64,000 bases of DNA from Lachnospiraceae bacterium (GTDB lineage: Bacteria > Bacillota > Clostridia > Lachnospirales > Lachnospiraceae), in NCBI GenBank assembly GCA_022769625.1, contig JALEJP010000019.1, positions 1 to 64,000 on the forward strand, written 5' to 3'. Shown here one piece after another: positions 21,008 to 31,959 of the stretch (position 1 is the stretch's first letter; every line of letters starts with the position of its first letter). The notes under the pieces were generated by a model. That model saw only the letters and a program-made list of their open reading frames with translations, did no database searches and had not been told where the DNA came from. A program made the translations under genes and the position numbers.

Positions 21008-22522
21008 CTACTCTTCTTTCAGCCTCTTTTCAATGGCGTTTACAACGGTTTCCAGCACCTTGATGCGTGCATAATATTTACAGTTTCCCTCCACAATAAT
21101 CCACGGAGCGTAGGTCGTGGAAGTCCGGATGAGCATCTCGTCCACCGCTTCCTCATACAAATCCCATTTTGCACGGTTCCGCCAGTCCTCCTCTGTAATC
21201 TTCCATCGTTTCTCAGGTATATTCATGCGCTCCTCAAAGCGGCGTTTCTGCTCCTCTTTATCAATCTGCATCCAGAATTTAAGAACGATCGCTCCGGAAT
21301 GTGCCAGCTGTGCTTCCATGTCGTTGATTTCCTTGTAAGCACGCTTCCACTCCTCTGTGGTACAGAATCCTTCGATCCGCTCCACCATGACACGTCCATA
21401 CCAGGTCCGGTCAAAAATCGCCACATGGCCATCCTTTGGCATGGCCTGCCAGAATCTCCAGAGATAATGATGCGCAGATTCGATATCGTTTGGTGATGCC
21501 GTAGGATGAACCTCATAGCCTCTTGGATCCATACATTCCGTCAGTCGTTTGATCGCTCCGCCTTTTCCGCCTGCGTCCCATCCTTCAAATCCAATCACAA
21601 CCGGAATCCTTCTCCGGTACAGCTCACTGTGAAGCAGGGAGAGACGTTTCTGTAATACGTTAAGCCTTTCCCTGTACTCTTCCTTTGTAAAAGAAAGGGA
21701 AAGATCCACACTGTCCAAAATCGAAGACCGGAAGATATCATTTTGTTCCGAAGCAGATGACTCCTTCTCAGGAGTTGCCTTTGCTGCTTCTTTTTTCTTT
21801 TTCCCTTCCAGCACCTGATTGATTTGCTTTTCCAGACGCCGGATTACCGTTGATACTACTTTAATGGTTGCATATTCCCGGTCCATGGCTTCTATGATCG
21901 TCCAGGGTGCAAAATCCGTATCCGTCTGCTGAAGCATTTCCTCATTCATAACTTTATATTCTTCAAACTGATGATTTCTCTTTAAATCACCTTTTGATAC
22001 ACGCCATGCCGTCTCTTTGTTATCCAGAAGCTTTTTAAAACGCTTTGTCTGCTCCTTTTTTGTGATATCCAGAAAGAATTTAATAATCACCGTTCCGTCA
22101 TCAGCAAGCTGCTGCTCAAAAGATACGATTTCATTGTAGGCGTATCCAAGCTGTTTTGTGGAGGTTATTTTATCAAACCGGTCAATCAGCACTCTGCGGT
22201 ACCAGCTTCGGTCAAAAATGGCAATGCGGCCTTTTGCCGGTGTTTTTGTCCAGAATCTCCATAGAAACGGATGCATCTGTTCTTCTTCTGATTCCCCATT
22301 CACTGCGTAAACATCGAATCCTCTGGGGTCAAGCGGGCGAATCAGCCGGTTAATCAGAGTACCTTTTCCTGCAGCACCGAAACCTTCAAATACTATGATG
22401 ACAGGAATCCCAAGCTCTCTGCACTCCCGCTGAAGCTCGCCAAGTCTGATGCCAAGTACATCCATCTGCTGACTGTATTCCTTTTTACCCATTTTTTTTG
22501 ACAGATCTATCTTTTCCAGCAT
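21008..22522 (-). CDS. pap: Polyphosphate:AMP phosphotransferase (tandem PPK2 domains)
   Basis: Duplicated Walker A/PPK2 motifs: FEGFGAAGKGTLINRL and FEGWDAGGKGGAIKRLTECMDPRG; DRSWYRR and DRTWYGRV. Confidence 0.9.
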   Translation of the reverse strand: MLEKIDLSKKMGKKEYSQQMDVLGIRLGELQRECRELGIPVIIVFEGFGAAGKGTLINRLIRPLDPRGFDVYAVNGESEEEQMHPFLWRFWTKTPAKGRIAIFDRSWYRRVLIDRFDKITSTKQLGYAYNEIVSFEQQLADDGTVIIKFFLDITKKEQTKRFKKLLDNKETAWRVSKGDLKRNHQFEEYKVMNEEMLQQTDTDFAPWTIIEAMDREYATIKVVSTVIRRLEKQINQVLEGKKKKEAAKATPEKESSASEQNDIFRSSILDSVDLSLSFTKEEYRERLNVLQKRLSLLHSELYRRRIPVVIGFEGWDAGGKGGAIKRLTECMDPRGYEVHPTASPNDIESAHHYLWRFWQAMPKDGHVAIFDRTWYGRVMVERIEGFCTTEEWKRAYKEINDMEAQLAHSGAIVLKFWMQIDKEEQKRRFEERMNIPEKRWKITEEDWRNRAKWDLYEEAVDEMLIRTSTTYAPWIIVEGNCKYYARIKVLETVVNAIEKRLKEE

Positions 22523-22629
22523 ATCCGATCCCCCTTTTTTCATATTTTACCAAATGCATGAAAATAATTCAATTGGAAGCTGATTTATTTCCTGTTATCG
22601 AATCCGTTTCCAATCTGGGCGGAAATGAA

Positions 22630-22662
22630 AACGGAGTCTCCGGCGAACCGGGACTCCTCTTC
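22630..22662 (-). terminator. Intrinsic terminator after NUDIX gene
   Basis: GGAGTC-CCGGTTCGCCGG-AGACTCC then GTTTTCATTT on minus strand. Confidence 0.6.
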
Positions 22663-22686
22663 AACCCTTCCTGGTGCAGTAATTCG

Positions 22687-23139
22687 TCAAAAATACTTTT
22701 TGTTACCCCAGAGATTTTTCTTTTTTAAATCCAGATATTCATTGTATGCCTTCTCAAGTATTGCTTTTTCATTGGAAAACTTAAGAAGATGATATGCCTC
22801 ATGGTATTTGTAATAACCCGAATCCACAAAATACTCTTCTCTCTGTGGTTTGCTGTAATAACTGTCCGCCATCATCAGATACCAGTGCACGTCCTTGGAA
22901 ACAACATCCTCCGGGACGTTAAAGGTGTATTGACTTTTGCCGATGTATTTGATGATTGATGCATTGACACCAGTTTCCTCCAGCACTTCCCTTGCTGCGG
23001 TATCCTTGAATTCCTCTCCAGCTTCTACAGTTCCCTTCGGCAAAACCCAACCCTCATATTTATTTTTGTAGCTTTTATACAAGAGCAGAATCTTGCCTCG
23101 GAAGATTACCACACCGCCACAGCTCGTTGCCTCAATCAT
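22687..23139 (-). CDS. NUDIX hydrolase
   Basis: Nudix box GTVEAGEEFKDTAAREVLEETG. Confidence 0.93.
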   Translation of the reverse strand: MIEATSCGGVVIFRGKILLLYKSYKNKYEGWVLPKGTVEAGEEFKDTAAREVLEETGVNASIIKYIGKSQYTFNVPEDVVSKDVHWYLMMADSYYSKPQREEYFVDSGYYKYHEAYHLLKFSNEKAILEKAYNEYLDLKKKNLWGNKKYF

Positions 23140-23233
23140 TGCAATTCCTCCTGTACGCGTTGTGCTCAAAACTGTATTTAGTATAACCCTTTTTCATCTT
23201 GAAAGCAAGTAGTTTAAGAAATGCATAATATTT

Positions 23234-24874
23234 TTATTCGTATTGCAGCTCATACCACCAGGTATCAAAGATCTGTTTCGCTGCAGGTACTGCTGATGCA
23301 CTTCCGGCACCGCCATCTTCAATAATGACGCTGATGGCGAGTTTGGGATTCTCCACATCCAGATATCCGGTAAACCAGGAATGGGTTCCATGTTCCCCAT
23401 CCTTGGAACCGTATTCTGCGGAACCGGTCTTGCCTGCTGCAGTGTAGGATTCGCCGGAAAGCTTCCTTGCCGTTCCTTCCGTTACAACTTTTTCCATGAA
23501 TCCGGAAATAATCTCCACTTCCTCTGCTGACATCAGTTCTTTGTACTTGGAAGGTTTATACTGTTTTACCACTTCCTGATCATAAGTCTCGATCCGGTCA
23601 ATATAATATGGTTTCATCATCGTGCCTCCGTTTGCCACGGTAGCTGATACAAGAGCCATCTCAAGAGGGGAAACCAGTGTCTCTCCCTGACCGATCGCCG
23701 TCATCATTTCCTCACCATAAGAGGCATTTTCCGTCAGCCGGAACAGACTCTGACTGGAAGGCAAATCAAGCGGAGTATCCTTATTAAACATAAAATCTTC
23801 ACACAGCGCTTTAAAAGAACGGTTGTCTATCTCCATTCCAATCTGCGCAAAGGCACCGTTGCAGGAATTCACAAAAGAAGACTCCAGATTCTCATAACCG
23901 TGAACTTCGCCTTCGTAGCAGGTGATGGTGACATCCTCCTTTGAGATTCTTCCATCACAGTTATAACTGAAATTCTGGTAATCATTCGGATGCTCACGAA
24001 TATATTCCAGCGCAGTCAGTATTTTAAATGTAGAACCCGGCGGATACTGTCCCTGGATTGCACGATTAAACAGGGAACTGTTGGTTTCATCATTGATCAG
24101 TGCATCCCAGTCCTGCTCGATTGTGTTGGGATCAAAATCAGGTTTGGAAACCATGGCCAGAATCTTTCCGGTATCCGGCTCCAGCACCACAATGGCACCC
24201 TTATTATCTCCAAGTGCCTGATAGCATGCTGCCTGCAGTCTGGAATTCAGTGTCAGAACAATACTGTCTCCCTGTACCTTGGTATCCAGTTTTTCCTCCC
24301 GGATCTGATCCAGAATAGAAGCATGGCTGGTGGTCAGTTCATAATTATTTACTGACTCCACACCGGATTTGCCGTTGGTAGCATATCCCACAATATGTGC
24401 AAACAGATTGCTGTAGGGATAATATCGGCTCTCCGTTCCATCTTCTGCCACCTCAGTCACAGCCAGTGTCTCACCGTCTTCGGAATAAATATTACCCCGG
24501 ATGATCTGCTCCTGGTAAACCGCCTGCTTTGTGTTATAGGGATTGCTGTTTAAATCATCCCGCAGTTCCACATTGAGGTAGATCAGATAGGCTGCCATGG
24601 ACAAAAACAGTGCAACCATGAGATAGCTCATCTGTACCAGTCCTCTGTTTTTTTTGCGGCGGATGCGCTCCTGTTCCTCTTCATCGTCATAATAAGCCGA
24701 ACCGGAACCGGTATACTCCTCTTCACTTATGGCTTTTTCAGTTTTCTTTCCTCTTCGCTTTTTTCGCCCGGCATCATTTACCGGTATATCCTCCACGAAA
24801 ATATCACCGTAATTACGGTCCATAGTACTGCGGTTCTTCATAATATCCTTCATCTTCAAACGGATCATCCTCAT
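23234..24874 (-). CDS. Penicillin-binding protein transpeptidase (PbpA/FtsI type)
   Basis: Catalytic SxxK 'PPGSTFKILTALEYI', SCNGAF, KTGSAEYG. Confidence 0.93.
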   Translation of the reverse strand: MRMIRLKMKDIMKNRSTMDRNYGDIFVEDIPVNDAGRKKRRGKKTEKAISEEEYTGSGSAYYDDEEEQERIRRKKNRGLVQMSYLMVALFLSMAAYLIYLNVELRDDLNSNPYNTKQAVYQEQIIRGNIYSEDGETLAVTEVAEDGTESRYYPYSNLFAHIVGYATNGKSGVESVNNYELTTSHASILDQIREEKLDTKVQGDSIVLTLNSRLQAACYQALGDNKGAIVVLEPDTGKILAMVSKPDFDPNTIEQDWDALINDETNSSLFNRAIQGQYPPGSTFKILTALEYIREHPNDYQNFSYNCDGRISKEDVTITCYEGEVHGYENLESSFVNSCNGAFAQIGMEIDNRSFKALCEDFMFNKDTPLDLPSSQSLFRLTENASYGEEMMTAIGQGETLVSPLEMALVSATVANGGTMMKPYYIDRIETYDQEVVKQYKPSKYKELMSAEEVEIISGFMEKVVTEGTARKLSGESYTAAGKTGSAEYGSKDGEHGTHSWFTGYLDVENPKLAISVIIEDGGAGSASAVPAAKQIFDTWWYELQYE

Positions 24875-26168
24875 CTTTTCTCAATATATATAATCCCTGT
24901 ATCACAGAGAACATGATCAGTGTACTAAGCATCGAACTTCCCCCGGAACTGACAAACGGAAGCGTAACTCCCGTCATCGGAATCATCTTCATAGATCCGC
25001 CTATGGTCAAAAACACCTGAATGGCATACGTACAGGCAAGCCCAAGAGCCACATACCGGTAAAAGTCATTCACCATCTTCATGGCAATATTTACAAACAT
25101 AATGAAACAGCTCATGCAGATTAAAATGACACAGATACAGAAAATGCTTCCCATCTCCTCAGCGATAGCAGCAAACATAAAATCCTGATCCACATAGGGG
25201 ATTTCTGTGGGGGAACCCTGAAAAAGTCCCGTACCAAACCAGCCTCCGGCGGCAATGGCAAACAAAGCCTGCGCTACCTGATAGCCACTTCCCTCATAGA
25301 CTGCAAATGGATCTTTCCAGATTTCCACACGGACACGTACATGTGCAAAAAGGAAATAGGCGGCAACCGCTGCCAGAGCAAAACCGGCAATGCCAAGTAT
25401 CAGCCATCTCCAGTCTCTGGTGGCAACAAAAAGCATGATCAGGTAGGTCATAAAATAAATGAGCGCACTGCCAAGATCTGTGGATGCCACCAGAATCAGC
25501 ACATGGACCGCGGCAAGAATACTTGTCTTTATAATCTGGTTGAAATCTGTGGATTTGGAAAGCATCCCTGCAATACAGAATACATATATAATCTTTACAA
25601 ACTCAGAAGGCTGCAAAGTAATGCCTCCTACCGTGAGTGCAAGCTTTGCACCGTTTGTAACCTGTGCCATAACTGCCACTGCAGCAAGAAGCCCGATGCC
25701 AAGAACAGCATAAACCCAGGCAAATTTTGTTATAAATTTCAGTTTGCTGATCAGCCAGGGCACAATCAGGGCAATCACAGTTCCGATTACACAGATTTTG
25801 AACTGTTTCACGGACTGGTCGTAAGAAAGTCTAGTGACCATGATAAAACCGATGGTAATCAGCATACACATGTTATTGATGGCAAGCTTGGATGCTTTGG
25901 GATACAGATGGCGGAAAAAAATCAGCGTCGCTGCCAGATACAATGCCTGCTCACCGTAAAATATCAGAAGCTGTGCTTCTTCCATCTGCAGATACAACAC
26001 CATAAAAGCCACAAAATGAATACAGAACATTACCACATTCTGGCGAAGGAAAAGGAATTCCCTGGCCTCCTCATTCCTTTTTGCAAAAATCAGGATGCTC
26101 TGCAAGGTATATATCACGATCAGAAAAATTAAAACATATTTTGAAAACTCTACAATCAACTTAACCAA
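24813..26168 (-). CDS. FtsW/RodA/SpoVE family SEDS glycosyltransferase
   Basis: 10-TM protein, LQPSEFVKI, MIPMTGVTLPFVSSGGSSMLSTL. Confidence 0.92.
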   Translation of the reverse strand: MVKLIVEFSKYVLIFLIVIYTLQSILIFAKRNEEAREFLFLRQNVVMFCIHFVAFMVLYLQMEEAQLLIFYGEQALYLAATLIFFRHLYPKASKLAINNMCMLITIGFIMVTRLSYDQSVKQFKICVIGTVIALIVPWLISKLKFITKFAWVYAVLGIGLLAAVAVMAQVTNGAKLALTVGGITLQPSEFVKIIYVFCIAGMLSKSTDFNQIIKTSILAAVHVLILVASTDLGSALIYFMTYLIMLFVATRDWRWLILGIAGFALAAVAAYFLFAHVRVRVEIWKDPFAVYEGSGYQVAQALFAIAAGGWFGTGLFQGSPTEIPYVDQDFMFAAIAEEMGSIFCICVILICMSCFIMFVNIAMKMVNDFYRYVALGLACTYAIQVFLTIGGSMKMIPMTGVTLPFVSSGGSSMLSTLIMFSVIQGLYILRKDEDDPFEDEGYYEEPQYYGP

Positions 26169-26171
26169 TGC

Positions 26172-28535
26172 TTACTCTACTCCTCGTCTGTAATGCCCTC
26201 TCGTAAATTCGTAGCCGGGCGTAAATGTTCCCCTTTCATAAATGTATTCCCTGAGGAACCCTTTCGTAATCTCCTGTATTTCCTTTCCGGTCTCTGTAGT
26301 AAATGCAAGTCGTACGGATCCGGGAGAAAGCTTTTTCACATCCTCTGCCATACCGTGCAGGGAGATCGGAACGGAATTATAAATCACATTATAACACCAG
26401 GGACAGCAGTTTTTTACCGGAAAAGCTTTCCCTTTCCGGTCTTTCAGAATATGAAGTCCCGGTTGTTTTCCGCAATGACCTGTCGTCTTCTGCAGACACT
26501 GGACTGTGGTCATCACCGGAATCCTGCCATAGATCAAAAGTTCATCCCTGCAACAGGATCTCTGGGCAAGCTCCTGAAAGCGCAGCTCTACCGGACAGGT
26601 GCTAAATACACATCCGGCATCTGCCAGTACCTCTTTTGCCGTATCGTTGCACGTATACAGATTGTAATCGGAAGCCGTTTTCCCCGTGTACCCGATTTCT
26701 TTCAGATACTGGATCTCCTCCAGATTTTTCAGCAGAATGCCGTCAAAGCAGTCACACCATTTCAAATCAGGAAGCTTACTTTCCTGCGACGGGATCCTGC
26801 GGAAGATGGCAGGCATGATATACCAGCAGGGAATTCCCTTTTCTCTGCAAAGCTTTACAGCAGCAGACGCCTTCTCCCTGGCCGAATCACTCATAAAACA
26901 TTTGCTGTCCAGATAGATCCTTGCGATACCCGGAAGCTCAACAAGCCCGGCAAGACCCTCCAGACTCTCCAGCGATACGGTAAGCTCCAAAGAAACGCCT
27001 GCTTTATGTCCTTCCTTTTTCCCGGTGCTTTCTACCGGAAGGGAAACAATGTCTTTTTTTCTCCGATACGGCAGCAGCTGCCTGTACTGAAGCTCTTCCA
27101 GTGCCTCTCTCCGCAATTCGTTCAGCTGCTGGAGCGGCAGAAAACAGTCCTTTCCCATCTCAATATCCAGTTTTTCAAAAACATACGGCGTGTTCCCGGT
27201 GCGCATCATCTGTTTTTTCACTTTTTCTTCCGTCATCGGCTGCCGTTCTGCCTTCTGAACCAGATTTCCTGAGATGTTTACGATAATCTCATGCTCCCCA
27301 TCATGCTGAAATACCGACAGTATAGCAGGTTCCCCCGGAGAAATCATTAATTTCCCATTAATTTTCTCCTGGATCCGTTTCTCCGTATACCGTTCTTTCA
27401 GGGTTTCCATAAGCGGTGCACAGTACGTCCTGTTCCAGACCGTACCTTTTTTGAGAATTTTACGATCCTGCATCCGGATGGTAAAGGTCTTTCCTTTCGG
27501 AACATCATCCTCGACCGGCCAGGACTCCAGTATGTCCCCTTTATTGAGCGGTTCCAGGGCACGCCAGGTGCTTACACTGCCTTTTTGCCCCACCAGAGCA
27601 GCTCCTTTTGTTCCGTAATGATTCTGCCGTTCCACTGACATCATGGAAACACCGTTGTATCTTTTATAATATCCACCAGAGAATCCTCCCCGATTATAAA
27701 GATCCATAAGGATCCGGATATCATCTTCCTCCACACGATAGCCTTCTCTGCCATTTTTGTGATAAAGATCCACATATTTCCGATACATGGCGGATACACC
27801 GGCTGTATATTCCGTACGTTTCATACGTCCTTCAATCTTCAGCGAATCCACTCCTGCTTCCAGAATATCCGGCAGAATTTCCAGTGTACAGATATCTTTT
27901 GGACTGAGCAGAAACTGATCTCCACCTCCGTCATAAGAATACGGAAGCCTGCACGGCTGGGCACATCTGCCACGGTTTCCGCTGCGTCCTCCGATCATAC
28001 TGCTCATAAGACACTGTCCGGAATAACTGTAACAGAGCGCGCCATGAACAAAACACTCAATCTCCAGCCCCGTCTCTTTCCGTATTCTCCGGATTTCATC
28101 CAGGCCAAGCTCCCTTGCCGGAACCACGCGGGATGCTCCCATACGTTCCAGAAACTTTGCCCCCCAGGCCCCCTGTACCGTCATCTGTGTGCTTACATGA
28201 AGATCCAGCAGGGGGAATTCTTTTTTCAATATGGAAAAAGTTCCCAGATCCTGCACGATCACAGCGTCCAGCCCGGTTTCATAAAAAGGTACAAGCCAGT
28301 TTACAAGGGAAATAAGCTCTTTTTCTTTCATCAAGGTGTTAACCGTCAGATACAGACGTTTTCCATGCAGATGACAATAATCAATACATTCTGACAATTC
28401 CTCATCGGACAGATTATCTGCATAAGCTCTCGCGCCAAACATCCTCCCGCCTGTATACACGGCATCTGCACCTGCCGAAAGTGCCGCAAACAACCCTTCC
28501 TTTGAACCAGCCGGTGCCAGAACTTCTGTCTTCAT
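26172..28535 (-). CDS. Peptidase U32 family protein (RlhA/YrrO-like)
   Basis: EVLAPAGSKEGLFAALSAGADAVYTGG, YSYSGQCLMSSMIGGRSGNRGRCAQPCRLPY. Confidence 0.93.
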   Translation of the reverse strand: MKTEVLAPAGSKEGLFAALSAGADAVYTGGRMFGARAYADNLSDEELSECIDYCHLHGKRLYLTVNTLMKEKELISLVNWLVPFYETGLDAVIVQDLGTFSILKKEFPLLDLHVSTQMTVQGAWGAKFLERMGASRVVPARELGLDEIRRIRKETGLEIECFVHGALCYSYSGQCLMSSMIGGRSGNRGRCAQPCRLPYSYDGGGDQFLLSPKDICTLEILPDILEAGVDSLKIEGRMKRTEYTAGVSAMYRKYVDLYHKNGREGYRVEEDDIRILMDLYNRGGFSGGYYKRYNGVSMMSVERQNHYGTKGAALVGQKGSVSTWRALEPLNKGDILESWPVEDDVPKGKTFTIRMQDRKILKKGTVWNRTYCAPLMETLKERYTEKRIQEKINGKLMISPGEPAILSVFQHDGEHEIIVNISGNLVQKAERQPMTEEKVKKQMMRTGNTPYVFEKLDIEMGKDCFLPLQQLNELRREALEELQYRQLLPYRRKKDIVSLPVESTGKKEGHKAGVSLELTVSLESLEGLAGLVELPGIARIYLDSKCFMSDSAREKASAAVKLCREKGIPCWYIMPAIFRRIPSQESKLPDLKWCDCFDGILLKNLEEIQYLKEIGYTGKTASDYNLYTCNDTAKEVLADAGCVFSTCPVELRFQELAQRSCCRDELLIYGRIPVMTTVQCLQKTTGHCGKQPGLHILKDRKGKAFPVKNCCPWCYNVIYNSVPISLHGMAEDVKKLSPGSVRLAFTTETGKEIQEITKGFLREYIYERGTFTPGYEFTRGHYRRGVE

Positions 28536-28643
28536 AAAGTTTTCCTCCTGATTCTGAAAAACAAAAGGCTGAACACAAAGTACAAAAGCCTATTCTTTTA
28601 AGCCTTTGCATAACGGTTCAACCCTTCCCCTTTTGTCTGTACC

Positions 28644-29042
28644 TTACTTTCCAAGCTCAGTCTCCAGTTTCACGATCTGCTTCTGATAATCGGTTATGCT
28701 GCTTTTGAGGGAATCCAGTTCCTTCTGGGTATCCTCAAGTCTGATCTGCACGCCAATCAGCTCATGTTTCAGGTCGTAGAGCTCCTTGTCCTTCTGGGAA
28801 AGCTCATCTTCAATCATCTCTACCTGCTTTTTTGCTTTAAAATAATCATCTGCAATATTCAGCTCAAGCAGAATGCTTTTGATTTCTTTTGACTGACGTC
28901 CATAACCGTCCAGTTTTTTAAACTCAGCCAGTTTATTGTTGATATATGTGGCAACCCGCTGCAGATACTCTTCACTTTCGTATCCACTGAGAGTATAAAT
29001 TTTCCCATCAATGAGTACTTCCGTTTTGTTTTTGGATGACAT
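28644..29042 (-). CDS. zapA: Cell division protein ZapA
   Basis: EVLIDGKIYTLSGYESEEYLQRVATYINNKLAEF. Confidence 0.88.
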   Translation of the reverse strand: MSSKNKTEVLIDGKIYTLSGYESEEYLQRVATYINNKLAEFKKLDGYGRQSKEIKSILLELNIADDYFKAKKQVEMIEDELSQKDKELYDLKHELIGVQIRLEDTQKELDSLKSSITDYQKQIVKLETELGK

Positions 29043-29138
29043 CGTGTGTACTTCCTCTCTTTCGGTAGATTCTTTCTCACCATTATAACCCTATCTTAGC
29101 TCTGTTTACAAGAGAATATTGTAAAACTTTTTGGCTTA

Positions 29139-30137
29139 TTATTCATTTTGCGGGATTCCAAGATGCTGATAGGTCCGTTCCGTCACGACTCGTCCTCTTG
29201 GCGTGCGCATGAGAAATCCATTTTTAATCAGAAATGGCTCATAGACTTCCTCAATGGTTCCACTGTCCTCGCCGATGGCAGCCGCCAGTGTATCAAGTCC
29301 CACCGGACCTCCCAGAAATTTTTCAATCATCACATTCAGAATTTTGCGGTCCGTCTGATCCAGTCCGCAGGAATCCACCTCAAGCAGATCCAGCGCAAAG
29401 GATGCCACCTCACCTGTGATTCTCCCATCATACCGCACCTGGGCAAAATCACGCACACGCTTCAACAAACGATTGGCAAGCCTTGGTGTTCCCCTGGATC
29501 GTTTGGCAAGCTCTGCTGCCCCCGACGCATCAATTTCCACGTTCAGCACCCTGGCGGAACGTAGAATGATCGTCTCAAGCTCTTTCTCCGTGTAAAACTC
29601 CAGATGATGCACCACGCCAAAGCGGTCTCTGAGCGGGGCTGTCAGAAGTCCTGCTCTTGTTGTTGCCCCGATCAGCGTAAATTTGGGCAGATCCAGTCGG
29701 ATCGAGCGGGCTGCTGCGCCCTTCCCGATGACAATATCAATGGCATAATCTTCCATTGCCGGATAAAGCACTTCCTCTACCTGCCGGTTCAACCGGTGGA
29801 TCTCATCTACAAAAAGCACATCTCCTTCCTGCAGATTATTGAGAATTGCCGCCATTTCACCTGGTTTTTCAATGGCCGGACCGGAAGTAATCTTAATATT
29901 TACTCCCATCTCATTTGCAATGATACCTGCAAGAGTGGTCTTACCAAGTCCCGGTGGTCCATAAAAAAGCACATGATCCAGGGCATCCCCTCTTTGTTTT
30001 GCTGCCTGTATGTAAACCTTCAGGTTTTCTTTTGTCTTTTTCTGTCCAATGTATTCATCCAGACTCTGCGGACGCAGATTCTGTTCCGACCGGACATCCT
30101 CCTCCAGAATGTCCGTAGTAATGATTCGTTTTCCCAT
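29139..30137 (-). CDS. ruvB: Holliday junction branch migration DNA helicase RuvB
   Basis: [49 protein letters not shown]. Confidence 0.97.
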   Translation of the reverse strand: MGKRIITTDILEEDVRSEQNLRPQSLDEYIGQKKTKENLKVYIQAAKQRGDALDHVLFYGPPGLGKTTLAGIIANEMGVNIKITSGPAIEKPGEMAAILNNLQEGDVLFVDEIHRLNRQVEEVLYPAMEDYAIDIVIGKGAAARSIRLDLPKFTLIGATTRAGLLTAPLRDRFGVVHHLEFYTEKELETIILRSARVLNVEIDASGAAELAKRSRGTPRLANRLLKRVRDFAQVRYDGRITGEVASFALDLLEVDSCGLDQTDRKILNVMIEKFLGGPVGLDTLAAAIGEDSGTIEEVYEPFLIKNGFLMRTPRGRVVTERTYQHLGIPQNE

Positions 30138-30149
30138 TCCCTGCCCCTT

Positions 30150-30755
30150 CTATATCATTTTTTTCAGTGCTGCCTTCAGGATTGCCTCCGTATCCATATC
30201 CTCTGTGACTTCCGCCTGCTTCACCGCACGAAGGGCATCTGATGCGGAATATCCCAGAGCCGTCAATGCCTCCACAGCCTCCTGTCTTGCATCTGTCATG
30301 GTTTTTGACGGATTCTCTCCTTCATGCTGCAGCTTCTTTTCAAAGGCATCTTCCAGACTTAACTTGTCTTTCAGTTCCAGAATCAGTTTTTTGGCCGTCT
30401 TTGTACCAATACCAGGTGCCTTTGCGATCGTTTTTGCATCCTCTGAAAGAACAGCAAACCGCAGATCATCCGCCGAAAATACCGATAATATGCCAAGTGC
30501 CGCCTTTGGTCCAATGCCGCTTACTCCAAGCAGCATGGAAAACATCTCCAGATCATCTTTGCTTTGAAACCCATACAACTGCATCCCATCTTCCTTAACA
30601 TGAAAATATGTATGAAGCTTAACCTTTCTTCCAATATTGGGAAGCACCTGCTGCTCCCTTCCCGAGACAAACACACGGTATCCAATCCCATTTACATCCA
30701 GTACAACACTGCCTTCCGTAATATCTGCGATTTCTCCCCTTATATATGCTATCAT
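30150..30755 (-). CDS. ruvA: Holliday junction branch migration protein RuvA
   Basis: MIAYIRGEIADITEGSVVLDVNGIGYRVFVS; HhH GVSGIGPKAAL. Confidence 0.96.
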   Translation of the reverse strand: MIAYIRGEIADITEGSVVLDVNGIGYRVFVSGREQQVLPNIGRKVKLHTYFHVKEDGMQLYGFQSKDDLEMFSMLLGVSGIGPKAALGILSVFSADDLRFAVLSEDAKTIAKAPGIGTKTAKKLILELKDKLSLEDAFEKKLQHEGENPSKTMTDARQEAVEALTALGYSASDALRAVKQAEVTEDMDTEAILKAALKKMI

Positions 30756-30818
30756 TCACAAATCCTCTCTGTTCCAACCATTACAAACTTCCATTCTGCC
30801 GTAATGCTATGATGTTGG

Positions 30819-30881
30819 GGTCAAAAGTCTTTGACCGCCTGATACCTGCGGATTTCTCCGCGTTTCACGCTCACGAAATCC
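30819..30881. repeat. Tandem hairpins between cobC-like and ruvA (candidate intergenic repeat)
   Basis: GGTCAAA-AGTC-TTTGACC and GGATTTC-N18-GAAATCC. Confidence 0.35.
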
Positions 30882-30901
30882 TGAAAACATTCGAAATTCA
30901 C

Positions 30902-31501
30902 TCATTTTATGTATTCTATCACCTGTACCCTGCGTTTTTTCTGCCATGCAACCTCATCTGCCACAATATGGTATCCCTCGCCGTTTTTTATCTGCCAGTT
31001 GTAAAATGATTTCTCGGGCTCTGCGTATCGTTCCATAATACTCATAATGGTTCCTCCATGAGCCACAACAGCAGCAGATACTGCTTTTTCCCGAAAAAGT
31101 TCATTTACGATTTCAGCAAAAGCGGCTGCACACCGTTTCCGGAATTTATCCTGTTTTTCTCCCGCCGGAAATGGAAGCGTTCCATTACTGTCAATCCATC
31201 TCTGATACCGGAAGTCCTCTGCCAACTCCTGATAGTTTTTATTCTCGAAATCACCGAAATCACACTCCCGCAGACCGTCAATCGGACAGACTTTTCTATC
31301 AGGAAAGAAAATTTCGGCAGTTTCCAGACATCTTTTCAATGGGCTGGAAAATACATATGCTACGGGTGGGAAAATCCTTTTGTTCTTTCGCTCAGCCAGT
31401 TCACTCCTCCCCTGCGGGCAGAGAGGTTCATCTGTACTTCCGATATAACGTCCTTCCAGGTTGCCCCTGGTCTTTCCATGACGAATCAGATAAATCTCCA
31501 T
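30902..31501 (-). CDS. Histidine phosphatase family protein, likely alpha-ribazole phosphatase (CobC-like)
   Basis: MEIYLIRHGKTRGNLEGRYIGSTDEPLC; next to cob genes. Confidence 0.85.
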   Translation of the reverse strand: MEIYLIRHGKTRGNLEGRYIGSTDEPLCPQGRSELAERKNKRIFPPVAYVFSSPLKRCLETAEIFFPDRKVCPIDGLRECDFGDFENKNYQELAEDFRYQRWIDSNGTLPFPAGEKQDKFRKRCAAAFAEIVNELFREKAVSAAVVAHGGTIMSIMERYAEPEKSFYNWQIKNGEGYHIVADEVAWQKKRRVQVIEYIK

Positions 31502-31510
31502 GTCCGCTCC

Positions 31511-31891
31511 TCACTTAATCCTGGTCGGGATGCCGCATACCACACGATATACCTCCTCTGCTGCCGCTGCCGCCTGCGTACAGATACGTCCTGTGGTTTC
31601 CCGATAGTGTCTGTCAAATTGCCCGGTCGGTACCACACCATATCCGAGCTCGTTGCTGATGATGACCAGATCCGGATTTTTTTTCAGAATTTCATGCACC
31701 AAAGTGGTGGTATCCTGGTTCTTTTCCAGCATACGGCGCACATATTCATGAAAATGGCAGATTACCGGCTGTTCAAAAACAGCTTCTTTCTCACAAACCA
31801 GGCCATCTGCAAACTGTCCGGCCGGTATTCCGGTAAGTGTTTCCGCAAACTTTTTTTTCCCCTGAAAAGCGCCTCCAATAATCAGTTTCAT
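31511..31891 (-). CDS. Second, short CobU-like bifunctional adenosylcobinamide kinase/guanylyltransferase family protein
   Basis: MKLIIGGAFQGKKKFAETL P-loop; LVIISNELGYGVVPTGQFDRHYRETTGRICTQAAAAAEEVYRVVCGIPTRIK. Confidence 0.8.
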   Translation of the reverse strand: MKLIIGGAFQGKKKFAETLTGIPAGQFADGLVCEKEAVFEQPVICHFHEYVRRMLEKNQDTTTLVHEILKKNPDLVIISNELGYGVVPTGQFDRHYRETTGRICTQAAAAAEEVYRVVCGIPTRIK

Positions 31892-31959
31892 CTTCCTTAT
31901 CCTTTCCATCGGCAGAATCCTGCCCGACCGCTCCTGTTCAAAACTATGGCCAACACCTG

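Noticed and set aside
26193-27272. 359-aa plus-strand ORF
   Set aside because: Antisense to the U32 peptidase gene; no plausible domain
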